Below, in pieces: positions 37,301 to 42,766 of a stretch of DNA of 64,000 nt (position 1 is its first letter; every line of letters starts with the position of its first letter). The translations under genes and the position numbers were made by a program. The notes under the pieces were generated by a model. That model was given only the letters and a program-made list of their open reading frames with translations, was not told where the DNA came from and did no database searches. This stretch comes from Aphodosoma sp045631465 (lineage in GTDB: Bacteria; Bacteroidota; Bacteroidia; Bacteroidales; Paludibacteraceae): positions 62,001-126,000 of the forward strand of contig JAZQUV010000022.1 of NCBI GenBank assembly GCA_045631465.1, in the 5' to 3' direction.

Positions 37301-38815
37301 TATACCGTCTGTCGAAAATTCACCCACTTGATATGTCTTGCCATTATAAGTATATTCAAATGCCACAGCCAACACCTCATCGTTGTTCAACGCCTGACGC
37401 AACGAAATAAAACCCAACTGAGTATTCAATGTATACTCCGATGGTTCCAATCTACGTGCACTCTCTATCTTCTCATAATCTTGCCCTCCAAAAATTTCAT
37501 ACGCATTATATGCTGCATCTAATGTCGAATTACACGATTGTATATCGCGCACGCCATTCAATGCTTTCACTTCATCATACAACGAGTTCACTGCATTATC
37601 TGGTTGCAACACATAACCATTTGGCACCCAATAACTATTATCAATTCTCACTCCTTCTCCCAAGTCCATAAATGCCACTATATTACGAGCTTGCTCAAAG
37701 TTGCCTCGCTTATTTGTCACCCACACCTCGCATCGAGTAATTGTCACACCCGACATTATATGTGGCAATTTCGACATATTTTGGTCGTATGTATCCCTAA
37801 AATAATGTGCCAAAAAGAAGTGCTTATTCTCATCATAATTATCTATCTCCACCTCAAAATCCATCAACTGCGAACCTCCTTTCGAGTTCACATGCTTTGT
37901 TTCCGACTGTTGTTGCGATGCCACTGCCGTAACTGTCAATTTTCCAAATTGCAACTCTGTCTTCAAACCAAACAATGCCGAATTTCCTTTTATCAACGAC
38001 GAGTTCAATGGCAAACTCACATTACCCAAATCTATACTCTTTATTATCTCATCCTCTTTGCCTTGATAATTCAATTTCAACAATTGTTGATCAAAATCAA
38101 ATGTCGCTTCGGTGTTATAATTCATCGTAAACCCAATCTTATCTCCCACCGTTGCATTCACGCTCAACTGAATATTTTCATCAAAATCAAACGTCGTTGT
38201 CTTTCTCAATCGCTCTGCTAATGAGTAGTTTTGCACATTATTATGCTTAACACCAAATGTCAACTCAGCCGAACCTTGTGTCTTAACTTGCACACCACCA
38301 GGTCCAAACAACTTCTCTGCCGGACCCAACGAGAATTTCATATCCGTAACACTGAATTTATCCTCATACTCCTCTGTCGCCTTCTTATTCTTCTCTGCCC
38401 AATACTCTCCCATCTGTTTTCTCAACGACATCTGCTTATATTCATCTGGTGTCAACGTAAATGCCGACACCAACTCCTCATCCCCCATCATCGTTCTCAC
38501 AATATAGTTTCCTGTCTCCGGGTCATACTCTATCTTTGTCTCCACATTCGATGGGTCTTTCAAATCCATCGAAGCATCCTCTTGCAATACACCATCTGTA
38601 ATCTGTAATCTGTCATCTGTAATCTTTTTTACACGAGTTGCCGACTCTGGCGCTGGCACCTTGTCATACATATAATCCTGATGCGCCTCTACATTGTAGT
38701 ATGGCACATCATCATCTGTCACAACATCCTGTCCAACTGCCCACAACGGCTCAACTACCCCAAGCACCAAACCTGCGCAGCACAACAACAATACTATCTT
38801 CTGAAAATAATTCAC
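31349..38815 (-). CDS. sprA: T9SS outer-membrane translocon SprA/Sov
   Basis: 2488 residues with a signal peptide (cut near WAVGQ). SprA forms a very large single-chain beta-barrel (36 strands in the solved structure) that is the export channel of the type IX secretion system. Size, the internal blocks GPAEKLFGPGGVQVKTQGSA, YAYLDDFESTETTIDLRYP and EYLEFWLMDPFVYD, and the barrel C-terminus ending VSVKFMLTR support this. Directly after the signal peptide region a heptamer array encodes KKITDDRLQITDG (38596-38623). A stretch of 677 codons contains no TTA, CTA or TCA. ruvA precedes it by 75 bases, an association seen in other Bacteroidetes. The exported client in this window is the protein at 22726-24549. 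Confidence 0.95.
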   Translation of the reverse strand: MNYFQKIVLLLCCAGLVLGVVEPLWAVGQDVVTDDDVPYYNVEAHQDYMYDKVPAPESATRVKKITDDRLQITDGVLQEDASMDLKDPSNVETKIEYDPETGNYIVRTMMGDEELVSAFTLTPDEYKQMSLRKQMGEYWAEKNKKATEEYEDKFSVTDMKFSLGPAEKLFGPGGVQVKTQGSAELTFGVKHNNVQNYSLAERLRKTTTFDFDENIQLSVNATVGDKIGFTMNYNTEATFDFDQQLLKLNYQGKEDEIIKSIDLGNVSLPLNSSLIKGNSALFGLKTELQFGKLTVTAVASQQQSETKHVNSKGGSQLMDFEVEIDNYDENKHFFLAHYFRDTYDQNMSKLPHIMSGVTITRCEVWVTNKRGNFEQARNIVAFMDLGEGVRIDNSYWVPNGYVLQPDNAVNSLYDEVKALNGVRDIQSCNSTLDAAYNAYEIFGGQDYEKIESARRLEPSEYTLNTQLGFISLRQALNNDEVLAVAFEYTYNGKTYQVGEFSTDGIDAPNALIVKLLKGTATSPQTALWDLMMKNVYYLGGNQVQQEKFKLNIQYKNDSSGVYVNYIPDGAIKNQLLVKVMGLDRLDSRKEPMPDGQFDFVEGYTMYSSTGRVIFPVVEPFGEHLRKMIGDDVVADKYCFQELYDSTKIVAQELTEKNKFRLSGKYQASSGSVIRLNAMNVPRGSVVVTAGGQTLTENVDYTVDYTMGTVTILNQAILASGNNIDVQLESQSMFNMQRKTLVGAHAEYAFTKDFSVGGTIMHLSEMPLVVKTEMGSEPIANTLWGLNAAYRGDVAWLTKGVDAIPGINATAPSNVVFNAEFAHMIPGHKKVDNNPGYAYLDDFESTETTIDLRYPYYWHLASTPSDPTVGALFPEAIKTNDTEYGMNRALFNWFTIDNSVFNRSNSQTPEHIRRNKDLQSNHLTREVKEQELFPNRDAILGQSSYLPVLNVSYYPTERGPYNLDLNVNPLTGELLNPEKRWGGMMRKIETSDFETANIEYLEFWLMDPFVYDSIGANEGGDLYFNLGDISEDILKDGKKFFENGLPNDGDSTATDRTNWGRVPRIQSTVLAFDGDLNARQYQDVGYNGLRTEDEFEFDTYKKFVSDLKGVLSQSAIDELMKDKFSALNDPASDNYHHYRGSDYDEEELTILERYKRYNGAEGNSPASDLSDERYSTSATTVPNAEDINQDNTLNEYEKYYQYRVSVRKNDMEVGKNNIVNKIETEVTLANGKLSKVTWYQFKIPVRDYEKRVGSIRDFKSIRFMRMFMTNFKDDMHLRFGTLELVRGEWRGYNKDLFAINNPPTSIASIDVTSVNIEENDNKEPVNYVLPPGVSRQTDPSQPQLTQQNEQAMLMKVLSLAPGDARAVYKNIVYDMRMYRRLQMFVHAEQIIGDDSNLQDYETTVFIRLGSDHTQNYYEYEIPLKLTPAGHYNITERDKVWPEENMFDFPLDLLTTVKTNRNKRIKSTNGTMSTPFSEYDPEKPQNKVTVVGNPNFGDVQTMLIGVRNQSRTSKNVEVWVNELRLTDYDEDGGWAALANLAVNLSDVGSVSVAGRYETAGFGGIEETLQERRLDDYYLVNFAAQLDFGRFFPDKANVRIPVYYSYGVENSKPKYNPLDQDILLSESLDALETKEERDSLLTLSATKNITESFNVTNMKVDIKSKTPKVYDPANFSVSVAYTQTQDLDPEVQRNSNRSYTGQFNYNFSTSPRAWEPFKNNKNLKNWKIIKDFNINYEPSLIALNINMNRRYSETQLRDLTGAMYVDYYDSKNSLLSFTKDFTWSRNFDFKYDLSKTIKFSLRTATNSRFDETKYSPVNKKFFPDEYDNWRDTVAQSLAHGGRPLDYQQVFTASWDVPINKFPGLDFITAKGQYSATYNWDTGVEYADGMTLGNTISNLAMWQADGQMNFETLYNKSKYLKQINQKFSSRKTTKRQSKFTPKKFTQTVNLTDTASLKVTHRLNSDNFDIIFTDASGKPVKVKYKVLDKNNIELVGRANINNLKIAMETRNPNIEKPAKQVADFTVRFLMLVRRLQVSYKESSSLVLPGFNHGGMLFGQTMTNDVMTPGLDFSFGVPREGYLEKAMENGWLVMNDSVINPSAYNFSTEFDGKLSLEPVGGLKIELNSKRVTSDQSTIQYMFVGMPTTFNGTFRMTYCALGSAFWGKGNAENNYHSRAFDQFLANRTIIADKLQQRYNGTIYPTHGFMEDATLAGKRYDAENGTYNLNSADVLIPAFLAAYSNRDVNKQTLSLFPDFLSMMPNWSISYDGLGKIKGVDKYFKSITLKHAYQCTYNVGSYSSFSNYVENEDGLGFVRDVASGNPIPSSAYDIASVSLTENLNPLISVDMAMKNSMTAKLEYKQQRNLTLNIASNQLLEASSNEWVVGVGYILKDFDMMLKLKETTKKVKNDLTLRLDFSFKDIATLLRKLDSIEDTQATSGNKTLTIKFMAEYVFSSKLNFRFFCDHQTNRPYISTSYPMSNTNVGVSVKFMLTR
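38596..38623. repeat. Heptamer repeat inside sprA, 4 units
   Basis: CTGTAAT, CTGTAAT, CTGTCAT, CTGTAAT encode ITDDRLQITD in the N-terminal segment of SprA. The same unit forms a 7-unit array inside the methyltransferase gene (58751-58799). Confidence 0.85.
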
Positions 38816-38867
38816 GATATCTAATATTTAATAAATAATTAAAATTAACAATTAGGTTAGAGGTATT

Positions 38868-38889
38868 AATTCTCAATTCTCAATTCCTC
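38868..38889. repeat. Heptamer repeat after ruvA
   Basis: AATTCTC, AATTCTC, AATTCCTC, ending 1 base before the ruvA stop codon. Confidence 0.7.
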
Positions 38890-38890
38890 A

Positions 38891-39487
38891 TTACATCATC
38901 GAAAGCGCTCTCTTCACAATCTTACCCACCGCCATCGACGCATCCTCTTTCATCAACTTCTCAACCACTTTCACCGACGCAACCTTCTGGAATCCCAACG
39001 CTACCAATGCCGCCACTGCCTCTTCCATATTTTCACTATTAGCCATCGACGACACATTCCCCATTCCTAATTCCTCATTCCTAACTCCCAATTGTATCTT
39101 ATCTTTCAAATCCACAATAATCCTTTGCGCCGATTTCAAACCAATACCCTTTACCGACTTGATTGCATTCACATTGCCCGTAGCAATCACCTCTTGCAAT
39201 TCCGCCACCGTGAAGCTCGACAATATCATTCTCGCCGTAGCAGCACCCACACCACTCACCGAAATCAACAACAAAAACAACTCTCTCTCTGCCTTAGTCA
39301 AAAAGCCATACAACACGTGTGCATCCTCGCGTATATTTTCATAAACATACAATCTCGCAGCCGACTGCCCTTGCAACTCTTGATACGTCACAAGCGATAT
39401 ATTTAGCATATAGCCAATACCATTTGTCTCCAAAACACAATACGTCGGAGTCAAATCCGAAATTTCACCCTTAATATATTCAATCAT
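38891..39487 (-). CDS. ruvA: Holliday junction branch migration protein RuvA
   Basis: 198 residues. RuvA binds four-way junctions and recruits the RuvB motor. The OB-fold domain I is at 1-64 (MIEYIKGEISDLTPTYCVLE). Domain II (65-140) has the helix-hairpin-helix motifs VSGVGAATARMIL and VKGIGLKSAQRIIVDL. Domain III (about 155-198) is the RuvB-binding part (EAVAALVALGFQKVASVKVVEKL). The linker between II and III is encoded by six heptamer repeats (39055-39096). ATG 39487 matches the family N-terminus; the longer open frame adds 20 unrelated residues. Confidence 0.96.
   Translation of the reverse strand: MIEYIKGEISDLTPTYCVLETNGIGYMLNISLVTYQELQGQSAARLYVYENIREDAHVLYGFLTKAERELFLLLISVSGVGAATARMILSSFTVAELQEVIATGNVNAIKSVKGIGLKSAQRIIVDLKDKIQLGVRNEELGMGNVSSMANSENMEEAVAALVALGFQKVASVKVVEKLMKEDASMAVGKIVKRALSMM
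39055..39096. repeat. Heptamer repeat inside ruvA, 6 units
   Basis: CATTCCC, CATTCCT, AATTCCT, CATTCCT, AACTCCC, AATTGTA encode the QLGVRNEELGMGN linker between RuvA domains II and III. Confidence 0.85.
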
Positions 39488-39553
39488 AATAAAATATAAA
39501 TTACTATTATTCAAACCATTATCCTCTACACACAACCCACCACACACAATCTA

Positions 39554-39583
39554 CAAAATTACAAAAAAAAATCCAAACTACAA
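39554..39583 (-). promoter_or_regulatory. Promoter of the ruvA-sprA operon
   Basis: TTG (39581-39583), 19-base spacer, TAATTTTG (39554-39561) on the minus strand, about 67 bases before the ruvA start. Confidence 0.7.
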
Positions 39584-39589
39584 AATCCA

Positions 39590-39835
39590 CACCCACACAT
39601 TTTTCAACGCAAAAACACCCCTTTTATTGCCCTCACCCCACCCAACCCGGACACAACAAACACAACATGAACGAACCATACTCAACCACAACGTGACTTT
39701 TTGCGATACACGATAACAAAAGGGCGTCGAAGACGTCCAATTATACTTAACTGCTGGTGACCAACGGGAACCTGCAGTAAAAACACACCCCATCCACCCG
39801 TCCCCAACGGGGGCGAATCAAATATCCTTTCAACT
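39590..39835. other. GC-richer non-coding stretch with hairpins
   Basis: Between ruvA and the small gene at 40004 lies about 250 bases richer in G and C than the other gaps. It holds short inverted repeats (ACTGC at 39750-39754 with GCAGT at 39774-39778; CCCG at 39797-39800 with CGGG at 39808-39811) and GGCGTC-GAAGACGTCC. No convincing reading frame: the only open one (39578-39793, minus) is Cys/Trp-rich and lacks features of a protein. It could be an RNA gene or a relic of a mobile sequence. Confidence 0.4.
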
Positions 39836-39875
39836 AAACTGACGAAATTCCCCACCCTCTCCCTACCTACAACAT

Positions 39876-39941
39876 ACTATAAATATACTATAAATATAGG
39901 ATAAATATACTATAAACATATAATAAATATACTATAACCAT
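39876..39941. repeat. 11-bp AT-rich tandem repeat, 6 units
   Basis: Six consecutive 11-bp units: ACTATAAATAT twice, then AGGATAAATAT, ACTATAAACAT, ATAATAAATAT, ACTATAACCAT. The unit reappears once inside each 96-bp element (19126 and 57025). It ends 9 bases before the -33 box of the next gene's promoter; one unit per helical turn suggests bent DNA. Confidence 0.85.
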
Positions 39942-39949
39942 ACCTTCTC

Positions 39950-39980
39950 TTGCACAATTCAAATATTTTTCGTAACTTTG
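39950..39980 (+). promoter_or_regulatory. Promoter of the small gene at 40004
   Basis: TTG (39950-39952), 20-base spacer, TAACTTTG (39973-39980), leaving a leader of only about 17 bases. The AT-rich 11-bp repeat array lies immediately upstream. Confidence 0.8.
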
Positions 39981-40003
39981 CACAAACTTAAAACTTAACC
40001 ACT

Positions 40004-40318
40004 ATGGCAGAAATTACAACCAACTCAATCATCGATTCCATCTCTGGAAAACTCGACAAAGACGAACAAATCGTCTTCCGCACTCGCAATGGCAAAAAAA
40101 CTGCTTATGTCTATCACAAAAAAGAGCACATTGCCACTGAAAATCAAACCACTTATCGCGAAATTTTCCGCCAAGCATCTGCCAATGCAAAAGCCGACAT
40201 CGCCAACCCTAAAAAACTCGCTCAATGGCAAAAAGTTGTGGCCGACCCTGAGAACAAATACACCTCTCCCTACTTTGCTGCCCTTGCCCACTACATCAAA
40301 CAACTCAAAAAGAAATAA
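40004..40318 (+). CDS. Small conserved-looking cytosolic protein of unknown function
   Basis: 104 residues, no signal peptide or membrane helix, strongly basic (ends HYIKQLKKK). Layout: MAEITTNSIIDSISGKLDK, then a beta-like DEQIVFRTRNGKKTAYVYHKK, then a helical second half (TYREIFRQASANAKADIANP, LAQWQKVVADPENKYTSPYF). It resembles small Bacteroidetes proteins of the form N-terminal 'SGKLsk.d.v..R...G' followed by a helical tail, but I cannot name a family. It has its own consensus promoter and a near-perfect terminator, so it is a real monocistronic gene, likely well expressed. Confidence 0.85.
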   Translation: MAEITTNSIIDSISGKLDKDEQIVFRTRNGKKTAYVYHKKEHIATENQTTYREIFRQASANAKADIANPKKLAQWQKVVADPENKYTSPYFAALAHYIKQLKKK

Positions 40319-40320
40319 AA

Positions 40321-40356
40321 AAAGGACTCACCCCTCAAAGGTGAGTCCTTTTTTTT
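40321..40356 (+). terminator. Terminator after the small gene
   Basis: AAAGGACTCACC and GGTGAGTCCTTT form a 12-bp stem with a 7-base loop followed by eight or more T residues. It lies 2 bases after the stop codon at 40318. Confidence 0.95.
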
Positions 40357-40372
40357 ATATACCTCGTCCGAC

Positions 40373-40400
40373 AATTCTCAATTCTCAATTCTCAATTCAA
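40373..40400. repeat. Heptamer repeat after glnN, 4 units
   Basis: AATTCTC three times, then AATTCAA, ending 3 bases before the glnN stop codon. Confidence 0.8.
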
Positions 40401-40403
40401 AAA

Positions 40404-42593
40404 TTATCTCATAAACATCAATTCCCTATACTTCGGCAACGGCCACATCTCATTATCCACTATCAACTCCAACTTATCTATCTGATAACGTATCTCCTCC
40501 AACATCGGAGCAATTCTATCGTGATACACCACAGCCTTTTCTCTCTCACTCTCAATCCTATTCGCCTCTTTCCGTGCCTCAACCAAAGCTCCCACCTGCT
40601 CCGAAATAAACCTCATTCTCTCCGATATCTCTTCTACCAACTTAACATTCTCCGCTGTCATCACATCGCCCTTTTCTCCCACAAACAATTGCCTCATCTT
40701 TAACACATTATCAACCAATAGTGTCTGATACTCTGTCACTACTGGAATTATATGATTCATCGCCAAATCTCCCAACACCCTCGCCTCTATCTGTATCTTC
40801 TTCGTATACATCTCCCATTTCACCTCATTCCTTGCTTCCAACTCTGCCCTTGTCATCACTCCCACTTTCTCAAACATATCAACCACACTATCTTTCAAAT
40901 AATTATCAAATATCAACGGACACGAAGTCTCACAATCCAATCCTCTTCTCGCTGCCTCTTCTCGCCACTCTTCGCTATAACCATTTCCATCAAATCTTAT
41001 TGCCTTACTCTCTTTTATATATCTACGCAACACCTTCACTATTGCCGACATCTTCGGCTCTCCTTGCTCTATCAACACATCCACATCTCGCTTAAATTCA
41101 ATCAATTGATAAGCCACAGCAGCATTCAATGCAATCATCGCACTCGCACAATTTGCCTCCGATCCCACTGCCCTAAACTCAAACCTATTTCCCGTAAACG
41201 CAAATGGCGATGTCCTATTTCTATCCGTGTTATCTATGAATAACTCTGGTATTTGCGGTATGTCCAATTTCATACCTTTCTTACCTTTCAATAGCAATAT
41301 CTCCTCACTTTCGCTCTCTTCAAACGCATCAAGCACTTGCGTCAATTGCGCACCCAAAAACGACGAAATTATCAACGGCGGTGCTTCATGTCCTCCCAAA
41401 CGATGGGCATTCGTCGCACTCATTATCGAAGCTTTCAACAATCCATTATATCTCCAAACTGCTTTCAACGTATTGACTATAAATGTAATAAATCTCAAAT
41501 TATCTTCTGCTGTCTTTCCTGGCGATAGCAACATTACTCCCGTATCTGTTCCCAACGACCAATTGTTATGCTTGCCGCTACCATTCACCCCTTTAAACGG
41601 TTTTTCGTGCAACAACACCCTGAATCCATGTGCTCTTGCCACTCTCTTCATCAACGACATCAACAACATATTATGGTCCACCGCCAAATTACACTCTTCA
41701 TATATCGGTGCTAATTCAAATTGATTCGGTGCCACCTCGTTATGCAACGTCTTCACTGGTATTCCAAACTCCAATGCCCTAATTTCCAACTCTTTCATAA
41801 ACGCAGCCACCCTCTCTGGTATTGCTCCAAGATAATGGTCATCCAACTGCTGATTTTTACTTGCTTCATGCCCCATCAACGTACGACCTGTCAACAACAA
41901 GTCTGGTCGCGCAGCATACAATCCCTCATCCACAAGAAAATACTCTTGCTCCACTCCAAGATAAGTTATTACTCTCTTTACCTCTGGATTGAAATATCTA
42001 CACACATCCACTGCTGCCTTATCCACAGCACTTAATGCCTTCAACAATGGTGCTTTATAGTCCAACGACTCACCCGTATAAGCAATAAATACCGTCGGAA
42101 TACACAACGTATCTCCCACCACAAACACTGGCGACGATGGGTCCCACGCGCTATAACCACGTGCTTCAAACGTATTTCTTATACCGCCATTCGGAAAACT
42201 CGACGCATCAGGTTCTTGTTGCACAAGCAGTTTACCCGAAAATGCCTCCATCAATCCTCCCTTTCCATCATGCTCCACAAAGGCGTCATGCTTCTCTGCT
42301 GTACCATCTGTCAACGGCTGAAACCAATGTGAATAGTGTGTCACTCCCAACTCCGATGCCCAACGTCGCATACCACTAGCCACCTCATCTGCTATCGCTC
42401 GTTCTAGCGGTGCACCATTATCTATCACGTCAACCAATTTATTATATACATCAATAGGAAGATATTTATACATCTTCTCTCTCGTAAACACATACTTAGC
42501 AAAATATTCATTCGGACGCACTTTGGGCACATCCACAAGAACAGCTTTCTTCTTAAAAGCCTCTTCTACAACTCTAAATCTTAAATTCGACAT
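40404..42593 (-). CDS. glnN: Glutamine synthetase, type III
   Basis: 729 residues, the length of the GSIII class typical of Bacteroidetes. It condenses ammonia with glutamate using ATP. GSIII motifs are visible: THYSHWFQPLTDGTAEKHDAF, GVEQEYFLVD, LHNEVAPNQFELAPIYEE, HEKPFKGVNGSGKHNNWSL, NAHRLGGHEAPPLIISSFLG and DRNRTSPFAFTGNRFEFRAVG. The last two hold ATP-binding and catalytic residues. It is a single gene. No clear promoter was found in the short gap upstream, which is filled by repeats and a GC-rich insert; regulation cannot be judged. Confidence 0.97.
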   Translation of the reverse strand: MSNLRFRVVEEAFKKKAVLVDVPKVRPNEYFAKYVFTREKMYKYLPIDVYNKLVDVIDNGAPLERAIADEVASGMRRWASELGVTHYSHWFQPLTDGTAEKHDAFVEHDGKGGLMEAFSGKLLVQQEPDASSFPNGGIRNTFEARGYSAWDPSSPVFVVGDTLCIPTVFIAYTGESLDYKAPLLKALSAVDKAAVDVCRYFNPEVKRVITYLGVEQEYFLVDEGLYAARPDLLLTGRTLMGHEASKNQQLDDHYLGAIPERVAAFMKELEIRALEFGIPVKTLHNEVAPNQFELAPIYEECNLAVDHNMLLMSLMKRVARAHGFRVLLHEKPFKGVNGSGKHNNWSLGTDTGVMLLSPGKTAEDNLRFITFIVNTLKAVWRYNGLLKASIMSATNAHRLGGHEAPPLIISSFLGAQLTQVLDAFEESESEEILLLKGKKGMKLDIPQIPELFIDNTDRNRTSPFAFTGNRFEFRAVGSEANCASAMIALNAAVAYQLIEFKRDVDVLIEQGEPKMSAIVKVLRRYIKESKAIRFDGNGYSEEWREEAARRGLDCETSCPLIFDNYLKDSVVDMFEKVGVMTRAELEARNEVKWEMYTKKIQIEARVLGDLAMNHIIPVVTEYQTLLVDNVLKMRQLFVGEKGDVMTAENVKLVEEISERMRFISEQVGALVEARKEANRIESEREKAVVYHDRIAPMLEEIRYQIDKLELIVDNEMWPLPKYRELMFMR

Positions 42594-42621
42594 AATCTAA
42601 AAAACTCAATATTCAGTTATT

Positions 42622-42642
42622 TATTCTCAACTCTCAATTCTC
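42622..42642. repeat. Heptamer repeat upstream of glnN, 3 units
   Basis: TATTCTC, AACTCTC, AATTCTC. They lie about 30 bases before the glnN start codon. Confidence 0.65.
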
Positions 42643-42757
42643 CCCCTGTTCATAGGGGGAACCGACGTAGGAGTGAGTGCAGATCCAAGCTTGCTTGAGA
42701 TATGCCAAACGACAAGGAGGTCGCCGAAGGCAATGGTCCGCAGGACGAGGGGGTTCA
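42642..42757. other. GC-rich insert between radical SAM gene and glnN
   Basis: About 115 bases of clearly different composition from the surrounding AT-rich gap. It begins with a 6-bp hairpin, CCCCCT (42642-42647) and AGGGGG (42654-42659), and runs to GAGGGGGTTC. Neither strand holds a plausible gene start or family match. It looks like a dispersed intergenic element or relic. Confidence 0.45.
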
Positions 42758-42766
42758 TTCCTAATT

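Noticed and set aside
39578..39793. 71-codon minus-strand frame before the small gene
   Set aside because: Composition is atypical (many Cys, Trp, Val), no start context or homology signal, and it overlaps hairpin-rich non-coding DNA.
39876..39941. Possible CRISPR array
   Set aside because: Units are 11 bp, directly adjacent with no spacers, and no cas gene is present.
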